A program made the translations under genes and the position numbers. This document shows, piece by piece, positions 9,550 through 22,900 of a stretch of 64,000 nucleotides of DNA. This DNA is from Spongilla lacustris (taxonomy: Eukaryota > Porifera > Demospongiae > Spongillida > Spongillidae): the NCBI GenBank assembly GCA_949361645.1, contig OX442420.1, positions 9,130,735 to 9,194,734 on the forward strand, in the 5' to 3' direction. Within the stretch, counting starts at the first letter, position 1; each line of letters begins with the position of its first letter. Under the pieces are notes generated by a model, which was not told the DNA's origin, did no database searches, and saw only the letters and a list, made by a program, of their open reading frames with translations.

Positions 9550-12500
9550 AGAGCCACTAGCCCCACCCCCACGCATGGGGCCTCACTACAGACAGCAGCC
9601 CAGCATAACCAACAGATGCCATGCAGAGCTACCAACCCGCACTACATATGGAATCACCCGCCCATATCAGACCCTACACAGGAGCCACAAACTAACCAAT
9701 GGGGTCACTACTAACCCTCTCGTACTAAGGGAAGCCACACATGCCCCCTCAGTGGAACTATTAGCCCTCACTGCAAATGGACTTAAGTACATGTATATAT
9801 AGCAACACCCCCTGGGTCCAGCCCCCCTCCCCGCCCCCCACTATTTATCGTTCACTGCAAGTTCAAGGGGCCAATGGAACCATTAGCCCTCACTGAAAGT
9901 GCCTGACACACTGGGACCAGCCACCACGGTCCTCCTACCCAATTACTGTCCTTCACTGCACGTAGAGTCAACACCGGACTCAGGGACCAATGGGGTCAGC
10001 TCCCATAGCTATCAATGCAAGTGAACTTAATAGCCCCACACTGCACATCCAGTTAGCACCAGCTGAGCCATTACAGATGGAGTTATCAGACTACCAACAA
10101 GGGAGCAACCAGCTGCCAAACACCCCAGGGTCATTGGGGGCCCCCAGAATAATCATGCTGGTGGAGATTCATACGACCAACCCCCACGGCCCTCTTGCCC
10201 ACTACCTGTCCTTCACTAGAGTCAACAGCCCAGCGATCAATGGGGTCAGCACCCTCAAAACAAGCGTTAATCCAAGTTAACTTAATAGCCCCACACTGCA
10301 CGTCCGGTTAGCACCAATGGAGCTATTACAGATGGAGTTATCAGACTACCAGCAAGGGAGCAAACAGCTGCCAAATACCCCAAGGTTGTTGGCCCTCCCA
10401 GAAATCATGCTGGTGGAGACTCACACTACAAGTGCCCCACACACTGGGACCAGCCCCCACGGCCCTCCTACCCACTACCTCACGTAGAGTCAACGGCCCA
10501 GGGACCAATGGGATCAGCTCCCTCACTGCAAACGGACAGTAACAATGGAATTATTAATGCAAGTGGACTTACACTGCATTCCAATTAGCACCAGTGAAGC
10601 CATTACAGATGGAATTATGTGACTGCCAGCAGGGAAGCCACCAGCTGCTAAACTCCCCGGAGTCATTGGGGGGCCCCACAATAATGCATGCTGGCCGGTG
10701 CATCAGTGGAGACGTCAGGCCTCACACTGCAAGTGGAAATGGCACCCCCCACAATTTCAGGGAGCCATAAACTGGAGCCACACATGCCCCCACTATCTAT
10801 GGAACCATTCACCCTCACTTAGCAGCCCCCACATATGGCGCCTTATCTCCCGCTACCTATCCTTCACTGCAAGTTTCAGCAGCCTTCTCAGCCTTCTCAC
10901 TACAAGTGCACCATACCAGTGACCATTCACTGCAAGTTCAAGGGGCCAATGGTCACACATCAAAACCACCATCCCTCATTGATCACTGCAAGCGAACTCA
11001 ACAACCGCACGAATACAATTGAATTTAATGCCTCCACAAGTGCTGCAAGTACTGGAGCCACCAGCTCTCTTACAGATGGGGTTACCAGACCCTGCATGCA
11101 GGGGTGCCTACACATGCAGGGGTCAATAGGTATGATGCCAGTGGAGATGCCAGCCGTCACACTACAAGCAATTAAGCAGTCCCCAAATTTCTGGGGAAGC
11201 CATGAACTACATGCACAGAACGTACACCCGCCCCTCTCCAAACACTACCAGTGGAACCATTAGCCGTCACTGAAAGTGCCCCACACACTGGGACCAGCCC
11301 CCATGGCCCTCCTACCCACTACCTCACGTAGAGTCAACGGCCCAGGGACCAATGGGATCAGCTCCCTCACTGCAAACGGACAGTAACAATGGAATGATTA
11401 ATGCAAGTGAACTTAAAAGCCCACACTGCATTCCAATTAGCACCAGTGGAGCCATTACAGATGGAGTTATCAGACTGCCAGCAGGGAAGACACCAGCTGC
11501 TAAACTCCCCATAGTCATTGAGGGGCTCCACAATTAATGCATGCTGGTGCATGGAGACGTCAGGCCTCACACTGCAAGTGGAAATGGCACCCCCCACAAT
11601 CTCAGGGAGCCATTAACTGGAGCCACACATGCCCCCAACCATTCACCCTCACTTAGCAGCCCCCACATATGGCGCCCTATCTCCCACTACCTATCCTTCA
11701 CTGCAAGTTTCAGCAGCCTTCTCAGCCTTCTCACTACAAGTGCACCATACCAGTGACCATTCACTGCAAGTTCAAGGGGCCAATGGTCACACATCAAAAT
11801 CACCATCCCCCATTGATCACTGCAAGTGAACTCAACAACCGCACGATACAAGTGAATTTAATGCCTCCACAAGTGCTGCAAGTACTGGAGCCACCAGCTC
11901 TCTTACAGATGAGGTTACCAGACCCTAGCTGCATTGCCAGCAGGGGTGCCCACACAAGCTCGTGTCAGTACTGATTGCCAGTGAAGATGCCAACCCTTGC
12001 ACTACAAGCCATGAACTACATGTACTGTGCATACACCTGCCCCTCTCCAAACACTATCAGTGGAACCATTAGCCCTCCTGCCGACTACCTGTCCTGCACT
12101 GCACGTTGAGTCAACGTACGGCCCAGGGACCAATGGGGTCACTGCAAGCAGATAGTATCATTGGAACCATTAATGCAAGTGACTTTTAATAGCCGCACAC
12201 AGCAGGTCCAGATAGCACCAGTAGCAACCAGCTGCCAAACACCCCAGGGTCATTGGGCCCCCCAGAATAAACATGCTGGTGGAAATTCACAGTGCGATTG
12301 GAATGGGCACCCCCCACAATATTAGAGGAGCCATGAACTGGAGCCCCCCCCTGCTATCCATGGAACCATTAACCATTAGCCCTCACTTAGCAAGGGCATT
12401 ATCTGTAGTACCTCCCACTACCTATCCTTCACTTCATGTTTCATCAGCCAAGATTACCAGCCATATCATGATCACTACAAGTGCACCACACCAATGAACG

Positions 12501-13950
12501 TTTACCGCAGGTTGAAGGGGCCAATGGGACCACTGGAGCCATTCTCACACATTAGAACCACCATCCCCCATAACTGCAAGTGAACTTAACAGCTGCACGA
12601 GACAAGTGAACTTACATTTAATACCTGGTTACCAGACCTGCACTGCCTACATAAGCTGGGGTCAATAGGTATGTGCCAGTGGAGATGCCAGCCATCGCAT
12701 CACATAAACTACATGAACTGTCCCCCCTCCATTAGCCCTCACTGCAAGTACCCCAAACACTGGGATCCGCCCCCACCGGCACGGCACTCCTGCCCTCTAT
12801 CTGCCCTTCACTGCACGCATTGAGTTAATGGCCCAGGGGTCAGCTATCTCACTGCAAGTGGACAGAACTATTCAGTAATGCAAGTGAACTTAATAGCCCC
12901 CACACTACAAGTCCAGTTAGCAATTACAGAGATGGAGTCATCAGACTGCCTGTGAGGGAGCCACCAGCTTGCATGCTGGTGGCTGGCTCCCTCACTCTCA
13001 CACTGCAATAGGAATACTAGGGGAGCCATCAACTGCATGGAGTCACACATACCCCCCACTACCCATGGAACCATTAACCCTCACTTAGCAGCCCCCACGT
13101 ACGGGGCTAGCCCCCACGGCCCTGTCTTACACTACCTATCCTTTACTGCAAGTTGTATCCAAGGTCCAGGAGCAAACATGCAAGGCCATCCCCCCACTCA
13201 CTAGCCCTCTCACTGCAAGCACACTTCCAATGGAACCACACACAACCAGCCCTCCCACGGGCACCCACCCACCCACCCCTCCCACGGGCACCCACCCCCA
13301 ACAGCCCTCTTACGTATGGAGTAATCAGACTGCCAGCAGGGGGAGCCACCAGCTGCCACATTACCGGTAGTCACAAAACTAGACCCCAGCATGTGGAGTG
13401 GAACCTTGAACTGGAACCACACATGCAATGGAGCTGTTAGCATGTGGACTTGTATGATGCAGGCCCCAAATGCTGGGGCCAGCTACAAATCCCCCCATCC
13501 TAGCCCCACACAGCTCCTCACTGCAAATGGAATCACCAGTCCCACTACCTGTGAAGCCATTAACCCCCACTTACACTGTCAGGGGAACCATCAACTACTA
13601 GTGGAGCTACACAAATGGGAACACCATGCACCACTGAAGCAACCTCCGTTTGTAGAGTGTACATGTCTACGTTTTGAACACATTTTGTGTTGTCGATCTG
13701 AACTAAATGTTTGTGCATGTACAGAGTTATTTTATCTGGGTTGGAAGTGAAGCCCATGCTATTAGTGGTGAATATCGTTACTAGCCCTATCGGTACTGAT
13801 TGCGGGTGGTCTGCACCCGTGGTTGGTTTATCTACACAAGCAGAAGGCTTTTTGAAAAAATAACAATAATGATAATAAAAACCCTACAGCTGGGAACTAC
13901 ATGTAGTGCTTTACATTGTTGAGGTACAGGTAGCAAAATATGTAAGGGCC
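9550..13950. repeat. E2 left-arm modules rich in CACTGCAAGTG
   Basis: Irregular tandem modules of several hundred bp. Recurring blocks are GGCCCAGGGACCAATGGGGT, CAGCTCCCTCACTGCAAG, TTAATGCAAGTGAACTTAAT, GATGGAGTTATCAGACTGCC, GGGAGCCACCAGCTGC, CCCCAGGGTCATTGGGGG and AATAATGCATGCTGGTGGAG. The decamer CACTGCAAGT or close variants recurs many times, roughly every 60-150 bp. The mirror arm spans 14,050-18,360. Long open frames reflect low stop density, not genes: frames shift between modules and no family is recognised. Confidence 0.75.
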
Positions 13951-16900
13951 ATTTTGGATGTGTGGCACGGTGAAGACATCAGAATTCATGACCACACAAG
14001 TGGAGTTGGTGGTCATAAATTCCGATATCTTCATCGTGCCAAATTGTAGCTGTGAATGCGCATGCAATTTATGTGACTTCTAAATGGCACTTACAAGTTT
14101 TGTAATTTGTACATGTATCTCAACAATGTAAGGCACTACACAATGACATAGTTCCCAGTAGCCTTCTGCTTGTCTATATAAACCAACCACGGGTGCAGAC
14201 CACCCGCAATCAGTACTGATAGGGCTGGTAACTATATTCACCACTAATAGCACGGGCTTCCCTTCCACCCTAGATAAAATAACTCTGTACATGCACAAAC
14301 ATTTAGTTCAGATCTAACACAAAATGTAAAAACGTAGACATGTACACTCTACAAACGGAGGCTGCATCAGTGGTGGTGTTCCCATTTGTCCAATGCGGGC
14401 TGGTAGCTCCACTAGTAGTTGATGGTTCCCCTGACAGTGTAAGTCCTTTTGTACTAGTAGTGTGGGGGTTAAAGGTTTCACAGGTAGTGGGTCTGGTAGT
14501 TCCATTTTCAGTGAGGAGCTGGTGGTTGTACTGTGTGGGGCTATAGGGAGCCATTGTGGCTGTCCCCAGTGTTTGTGGCCTGCACCATGTAAGTCCACAT
14601 GGAGTGAGAGCTAATGGTTCCATTGCATGTGTGGTTCCACTCCTCATGATGGGGTCTAGTTTTGTGAGGAACCACACTCACCCAGCACCCACCCCCAACA
14701 GCAGTGAGAGGGCTAGTGAGTGGGGGATGGCGTTGCACGTTAGCTCCTGGACCTCGGATACAACTTGCAGTAAAGGATAGGTAGTGAGAGACAGGGCCGT
14801 GGGGGCTAGCCCCGTATGTGGGGGCTGCTAAGTGAGGGCTAATGGTTCCATGGGTCCAGTTGATGGCTCCCCTAATATTCCTATTGCGGTGTGAGAGCTG
14901 GAGTCTCCACCAGCATGCATTATTGTGAGGCCCCCCAATGACCCTGCAGGGGTTTTTAGCATCTGCTGGCAGTCTGATGACTCCATCTCTGTAATTGCTA
15001 ACTGAACTTGTAGTGTGGGGGCTATTAAGTTCACTTGCATTGATAGTTCTGTCCACTTGCAGTGAGATAGCTGACCCCTGGGCCATTAACTCAATGCGTG
15101 CAGTGAAGGGCAGATAGAGGGCAGGAGTGCCGTGCCGGTGGGGGCGGATCCCAGTGTTTGGGGTACTTGCAGTGAGGGCTAATGGAGGGGGGACAGTTCA
15201 TGTAGTTTATGTGATGCGATGGCTGGCATCTCCACTGGCACATACCTATTGACCCCAGCTTATGTAGGCAGTGCAGGTCTGGTAACCAGGTATTAAATGT
15301 AAGTTCACTTGTCTCGTGCAGCTGTTAAGTTCACTTGCAGTTATGGGGGATGGTGGTTCTAATGTGTGAGAATGGCTCCAGTGGTCCCATTGGCCCCTTC
15401 AACCTGCGGTAAACGTTCATTGGTATGGTGCACTTGTAGTGATCATGATATGGCTGGTAATCTTGGCTGATGAAACATGAAGTGAAGGATAGGTAGTGGG
15501 AGGTACTACAGATAATGCCCTTGCTAAGTGAGGGCTAATGGTTAATGGTTCCATGGATAGCAGGGGGGGGGCTCCAGTTCATGGCTCCTCTAATATTGTG
15601 GGGGGTGCCCATTCCAATCGCACTGTGAATTTCCACCAGCATGTTTATTCTGGGGGGCCCAATGACCCTGGGGTGTTTGGCAGCTGGTTGCTACTGGTGC
15701 TATCTGGACCTGCTGTGTGCGGCTATTAAAAGTCACTTGCATTAATGGTTCCAATGATACTATCTGCTTGCAGTGACCCCATTGGTCCCTGGGCCGTACG
15801 TTGACTCAACGTGCAGTGCAGGACAGGTAGTCGGCAGGAGGGCTAATGGTTCCACTGATAGTGTTTGGAGAGGGGCAGGTGTATGCACAGTACATGTAGT
15901 TCATGGCTTGTAGTGCAAGGGTTGGCATCTTCACTGGCAATCAGTACTGACACGAGCTTGTGTGGGCACCCCTGCTGGCAATGCAGCTAGGGTCTGGTAA
16001 CCTCATCAGTAAGAGAGCTGGTGGCTCCAGTACTTGCAGCACTTGTGGAGGCATTAAATTCACTTGTATCGTGCGGTTGTTGAGTTCACTTGCAGTGATC
16101 AATGGGGGATGGTGATTTTGATGTGTGACCATTGGCCCCTTGAACTTGCAGTGAATGGTCACTGGTATGGTGCACTTGTAGTGAGAAGGCTGAGAAGGCT
16201 GCTGAAACTTGCAGTGAAGGATAGGTAGTGGGAGATAGGGCGCCATATGTGGGGGCTGCTAAGTGAGGGTGAATGGTTGGGGGCATGTGTGGCTCCAGTT
16301 AATGGCTCCCTGAGATTGTGGGGGGTGCCATTTCCACTTGCAGTGTGAGGCCTGACGTCTCCATGCACCAGCATGCATTAATTGTGGAGCCCCTCAATGA
16401 CTATGGGGAGTTTAGCAGCTGGTGTCTTCCCTGCTGGCAGTCTGATAACTCCATCTGTAATGGCTCCACTGGTGCTAATTGGAATGCAGTGTGGGCTTTT
16501 AAGTTCACTTGCATTAATCATTCCATTGTTACTGTCCGTTTGCAGTGAGGGAGCTGATCCCATTGGTCCCTGGGCCGTTGACTCTACGTGAGGTAGTGGG
16601 TAGGAGGGCCATGGGGGCTGGTCCCAGTGTGTGGGGCACTTTCAGTGACGGCTAATGGTTCCACTGGTAGTGTTTGGAGAGGGGCGGGTGTACGTTCTGT
16701 GCATGTAGTTCATGGCTTCCCCAGAAATTTGGGGACTGCTTAATTGCTTGTAGTGTGACGGCTGGCATCTCCACTGGCATCATACCTATTGACCCCTGCA
16801 TGTGTAGGCACCCCTGCATGCAGGGTCTGGTAACCCCATCTGTAAGAGAGCTGGTGGCTCCAGTACTTGCAGCACTTGTGGAGGCATTAAATTCAATTGT

Positions 16901-19107
16901 ATTCGTGCGGTTGTTGAGTTCGCTTGCAGTGATCAATGAGGGATGGTGGTTTTGATGTGTGACCATTGGCCCCTTGAACTTGCAGTGAATGGTCACTGGT
17001 ATGGTGCACTTGTAGTGAGAAGGCTGAGAAGGCTGCTGAAACTTGCAGTGAAGGATAGGTAGCGGGAGATAAGGCGCCATATGTGGGGGCTGCTAAGTGA
17101 GGGTGAATGGTTCCATAGATAGTGGGGGCATGTGTGGCTCCAGTTTATGGCTCCCTGAAATTGTGGGGGGTGCCATTTCCACTTGCAGTGTGAGGCCTGA
17201 CGTCTCCACTGATGCACCGGCCAGCATGCATTATTGTGGGGCCCCCCAATGACTCCGGGGAGTTTAGCAGCTGGTGGCTTCCCTGCTGGCAGTCACATAA
17301 TTCCATCTGTAATGGCTTCACTGGTGCTAATTGGAATGCAGTGTAAGTCCACTTGCATTAATAATTCCATTGTTACTGTCCGTTTGCAGTGAGGGAGCTG
17401 ATCCCATTGGTCCCTGGGCCGTTGACTCTACGTGAGGTAGTGGGTAGGAGGGCCGTGGGGGCTGGTCCCAGTGTGTGGGGCACTTGTAGTGTGAGTCTCC
17501 ACCAGCATGATTTCTGGGAGGGCCAACAACCTTGGGGTATTTGGCAGCTGTTTGCTCCCTTGCTGGTAGTCTGATAACTCCATCTGTAATAGCTCCATTG
17601 GTGCTAACCGGACGTGCAGTGTGGGGCTATTAAGTTAACTTGGATTAACGCTTGTTTTGAGGGTGCTGACCCCATTGATCGCTGGGCTGTTGACTCTAGT
17701 GAAGGACAGGTAGTGGGCAAGAGGGCCGTGGGGGTTGGTCGTATGAATCTCCACCAGCATGATTATTCTGGGGGCCCCCAATGACCCTGGGGTGTTTGGC
17801 AGCTGGTTGCTCCCTTGTTGGTAGTCTGATAACTCCATCTGTAATGGCTCAGCTGGTGCTAACTGGATGTGCAGTGTGGGGCTATTAAGTTCACTTGCAT
17901 TGATAGCTATGGGAGCTGACCCCATTGGTCCCTGAGTCCGGTGTTGACTCTACGTGCAGTGAAGGACAGTAATTGGGTAGGAGGACCGTGGTGGCTGGTC
18001 CCAGTGTGTCAGGCACTTTCAGTGAGGGCTAATGGTTCCATTGGCCCCTTGAACTTGCAGTGAACGATAAATAGTGGGGGGCGGGGAGGGGGGCTGGACC
18101 CAGGGGGTGTTGCTATATATACATGTACTTAAGTCCATTTGCAGTGAGGGCTAATAGTTCCACTGAGGGGGCATGTGTGGCTTCCCTTAGTACGAGAGGG
18201 TTAGTAGTGACCCCATTGGTTAGTTTGTGGCTCCTGTGTAGGGTCTGATATGGGCGGGTGATTCCATATGTAGTGCGGGTTGGTAGCTCTGCATGGCATC
18301 TGTTGGTTATGCTGGGCTGCTGTCTGTAGTGAGGCCCCATGCGTGGGGGTGGGGCTAGTGGCTCTTTTAGTGATTGAGCGGCTGTTTACTCCCTACAACC
18401 GCCATCGTCAGTGGTATGACCGCCATCACTACCGTTCTCAACCTCCCCATCCTCGTCGAATATCGACCGTCGTATCCGTACCGCTCGAACTCGTCCGCGG
18501 ATTGAAACTCTTGCGAACTTGTCTTCAGTGGATCTCGCCGCATCGTTTATCTATACACGGAAGATAACGAATAACAACTGTGACAGGGACGATAGATTTT
18601 TAAAAACTTACCCAAGCTAGCTAGCTAGCGCAGTAGAGGTGTGGCTATAAGTTATCAAAGTCTCAGCCCACAGGAAGTAGTTGCATATTCATGTATTTCA
18701 CGCACGTACAACGGCGCAATTGGAGCGGGAAACTTGTACCAAATTTGCGCCGCTGTATCTCCGTAACCGATGACATAAAAATTAACGAACAGAACAAATC
18801 GATAGGTATAGGACCTCTCTACCTACAAACCGAATTTGAAGCGAATTGTTTACTCCTACCTAAAGTTATGGTAGGTTTGAACCCGGTGGGGTATCGAACG
18901 TTGCAATACTGGCACGGAGCAAGTGCAAGACTCCAAAATGTATTTTACCATAGTGAAATGGTGTAGTATGAAGTGTTGACAATAGCACATTGATAGCGTT
19001 AACCGTTCGGAAGATATAGCGATTCAAACGAGAAGCATTTTTATAACATTTTATATATATATACGAAGCGCAATTTTCTCGGAAACTGTCCCAATTATAT
19101 ATATATA

Positions 19108-19931
19108 TGGGAAAGTTTACGAGAAAAGGGACCTAGCGTTTATTATAAAAAAGTATAATAAAAATGCATTACGTTTGATTTGCCATAACTTCCGAACAGT
19201 TAACGCTATCACCTTCCTATTTTCAACACTTCATACTGCACCATTTCTCTATGGTAAAATACATTTTGGAGTCTTGCACTTGCTCCGTGTCAGTATTGCA
19301 ACGTTCGATACTCCACTGGGTTCAAACCCGCCATAACTTTCGGTAGGAGTAATCAATTCGCTTCAAATTCGGTTTGTAGGTAGAGAGGTCCTATACCTAT
19401 CGATTTGTTCTGTTCGTTGATTTTTATGCCATCCATTACGGAGATACAGTTGAACAAATTACGTGCCAATTTTCGCGCTCAATTCGCGCCAATGATTTGG
19501 GCAAATTGCGTTCCGCTCAATGTATGGGGAGGCGGGGATTATAACATTGGCGCGAATCAAGCGGGAAAACGTGCACGTAGTTTGTTCAACTGTATCTCCG
19601 TAACGGATGGCATAAAAATTAACGAACAGAACAAATCGATAGGTATAGGACCTCTCTACCTACAAACCGAATTTGAAGCGAATTGATTACTCCTACCGAA
19701 AGTTATGGCGGGTTTGAACCCAGTGGAGTATCGAACGTTGCAATACTGACACGGAGCAAGTGCAAGACTCCAAAATGTATTTTACCATAGAGAAATGGTG
19801 CAGTATGAAGTGTTGAAAATAGGAAGGTGATAGCGTTAACTGTTCGGAAGTTATGGCAAATCAAACGTAATGCATTTTTATTATACTTTTTTAGAATAAA
19901 CGCTAGGTCCCTTTTCTCGTAAACTTTCCCA
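19108..19931. mobile_element. E3: 824-bp palindromic foldback element
   Basis: Starts TGGGAAAGTTTACGAGAAAA and ends ...CGTAAACTTTCCCA. This is a variant TIR with three changes from E1, E2 and E4 present at both ends. The halves are near-identical inverted copies of the family terminal domain meeting near 19,520. The left flank is TA microsatellite (19,095-19,107), and only TATA (19,932-19,935) separates it from E4. Confidence 0.87.
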
Positions 19932-19935
19932 TATA

Positions 19936-22900
19936 TGGGACAGTTTCCGAGAAAATGATACTTCGCATATATAAATATAAAGTTATAAAAATGCCTCGCG
20001 TTTGAATCGCTATAACTCCAGAACAATACATGATATTAACTTTCTATTTTCAACACATCATACTACACCATTGCTCTATAATAAAATACATTTTGGGGCC
20101 TTGCATATGCTCCGTGCCAGTATTGCAACGTTCGATACCCCAGCGGGTTCAAACCCACCATAACTTTAGGTAGGAGTAATCAATTCGCTTCAAATTCGGT
20201 TTGTAGGTAGAGAGGTCATATACCTATCGATTTGTTCTGTTCGTTAATTTTTATGTCATCCGTTGCGGAGATACAGCGGCGCAAAGTTGGTACAAGTTTC
20301 CCGCTCGAATCGCGCCGTTGTACGTGCGTGAACTGCTTCCATACCAAATCATGAATATGCAAATACTTCCTGTGGGCTGAGACTTGGATAACTTATAGCC
20401 ACACCTATATATACTGCGCTAGCTAGCTAGCTGGAGTGGGTAAGTATTTAATCTATCGTCCCTGTTACAGTTGATATTCGTTATCTTCTGTGTATAGATA
20501 AACGATATGCATAGCGACGTCCACTGAAGACAAGCTCGTAAGAGGTTCAATCGGCGGACGAGTTCGAGCCGGTACGGTTACGACGAGATATTCAAGATAC
20601 TTTCGATGAGGATGGGGAGATCGAGAACGGTAGTGACGGCGGTCATACCACTGACGATGGTGGTTGTAGGAAGTAAACAGCCGCTAAATCACCACCGGCC
20701 CCGCCCCCCACATATGGGCCATTGCAAGTCCAGACAGCAGCCCTGCAAAACCAACAGATGCAATGCAGAGCCACCAACCCGCACTACCTAGGGAACCACC
20801 CGCCCATATCAGACCCTACACAGGAGCTACCAACTAACCAATGGGGTCAGCCTCCACAGTACAAGTAGAGATACTTATACTAACCCTCTCCCTGCAAATG
20901 GAGTTGGCAGCCCTCACAATTTCAGGGCAGCCATGAACTACATGTACATGTACCAAGGGAAGTCACACATGCCCCCTCCCAACACTACCAGTGGAACTAC
21001 ATGTATTAGCCCTCACTGCAAATGGCCTTACATGTACATGTAAGCAGAACCCCATTGGTCCAGCCCCCTCCCCTCCCCACCCCCACTATTGATTATTCTC
21101 TGCAAGTTCAAGCTTAAGGGGCCAATGGAGCCATCCCCACACAGCAAAATCACCAGTCCCCATCACTACAGCCTTGCAAACTTTCAAAACAATACCTCCA
21201 CACTGCAAGTAGTGGAGCCACCAGCTCTCTTACGGATGGGGTTACCAGACCTTGCACTGCCAGTATGGGAGCCCTCACAAGCAGGGGTCAATAGATGCCA
21301 GTGGAGATGCCGCCCTCACACTACAAGTAGTCCCCATAAAGTACTGTACGTACACCCTCCCCTCTCCAAACAGTGGAACCATAAGCCCTCAATGCACGTG
21401 CTCCACACACTGAGACCAGCCACCTGGACCAACGGAGTCAGCTCCCTCACTGCAAGTGGACAGTATCATTGGACCATTAATGCAAGTGAACTTAATAGCC
21501 ACACGATACAAGTGAACTAACATGTAATACCTCCAGCACACTGCAAGTACTGGAGCCACCATCTCTCTTACAGATGGGGTTACCAGACCCTGCACTGCCA
21601 ATGGAGATGCCAGCCATCACACTACAAGCAATTAAGCAGTCCCCAAATTTCAGGGGAAGCCATGAACTACATATGCACTGAACGTACACCCGCCCTTTCA
21701 CTGCAAGTGCCCTACACACTGGGACCAGCCCCCACGGCCCTCCTGCCCACTACCTGTCTTTCACTGCAGGTAGAGTCAACGGCCCAGGGACAAATGGGGT
21801 CAGCTCCCTCACTGCAAGCAGACAGTAACATTGTAACTATTAATGCAAGTGAACTTAAAAGCCCACACTGCATTCCAGTTAGCACCATTGGAGCCATATT
21901 TCAGATGGAGTTATCAGACTGCCAGCAGGGAAGCCACCAGCTGCTAAACTCCCCGGGGTCATTGGGGGGTCCCACAATAATGCATACTGGTGGATGGAGT
22001 CACACTGCATATGGAAATGGCACCCCGCACAATTTTAGGGAGCCACGAACTGGAGCCACACATGCCCCCACTATCTATGGAACCATTCACCCTCACTAGC
22101 AGCCCCCACATATGACACCCTATCTCCCACTACCTATTATCATTCACTGCAAGTTTCAGCAGCCTTCTCAGCCTTCTCAATACAAGTGCACCATACCAAT
22201 GACCATTCACTGCAAGTTCAAGGGGCCAATGGTCACACATCAAAACCACCATCCTCCATTGATTACTGCAAGTGAACTAAACAACCGCACGATGCAAGTG
22301 AATTTCCATTAAATGTAAATGCCTCCACAATGCAAGTAGTGGAGCCACCAGCTCTGTTACAGATGGGGTTACCAGACCCTGCATTTGGTCAATGCCAGCA
22401 GGGGTGCCCACACAAGCTGGGGTCAGTAGGTATTTGATGCCAGTAGAGATGCTAACCCTCACACTACAACCCATGAACTACATGTACTGTACGTACACCT
22501 GCCCATCTCAAAACACTACCAATGGAACCATTAGGCCTCCTGCCCTGCACTACCTGCATGTCCTTCACTGCACGTTGAGTCAACATACGGCCCAGGGACC
22601 AATGGCGTCAGCTCCCTTACTGCAAGTGGACAGTATCATTGGAATCATTAATGCAAGTGAACTTAATAGCCGCACATTACAGGTCCCGTTAGCACCAGCG
22701 GTTCTTGGTCTGTCAGCTAAGGAGCCACCAGCTGCTAAACACCCCAGGGTCATTGGCGCCCCCAGAATAATCATGCTGGTGGAAACTCACAACAGTGGAA
22801 TTGGAATTGGTAACCCCCACAATATTAGGGGAACCATGAACTGGAGCCCCCCGCTATCCATGGAACCATTAGCCCTCACTTAGCAGGAGTACCTCCCACT

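Larger units (their letters stand above)
8821..19094. mobile_element. E2: 10.3-kb giant palindromic element
   Basis: Same termini as E1 (TTGGGACAGTTTCCGAGAAA ... GGAAACTGTCCCAA), but each arm is about 5.1 kb. The arms mirror each other down to a hairpin tip: GGCACGGTGAAGACATCAGA... (13,964-13,993) against ...TATCTTCATCGTGCC (14,011-14,040), with a 17-nt loop. The outer about 4 kb of the arms is almost identical (translated segments at 8,949-9,224 and 18,691-18,966, and at 10,835-11,263 and 16,652-17,080, match residue for residue). Inner parts near the tip are visibly diverged with indels. Flanks are TA microsatellite. No transposase is encoded, and open frames inside are shadows of repeat modules. 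Confidence 0.88.
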
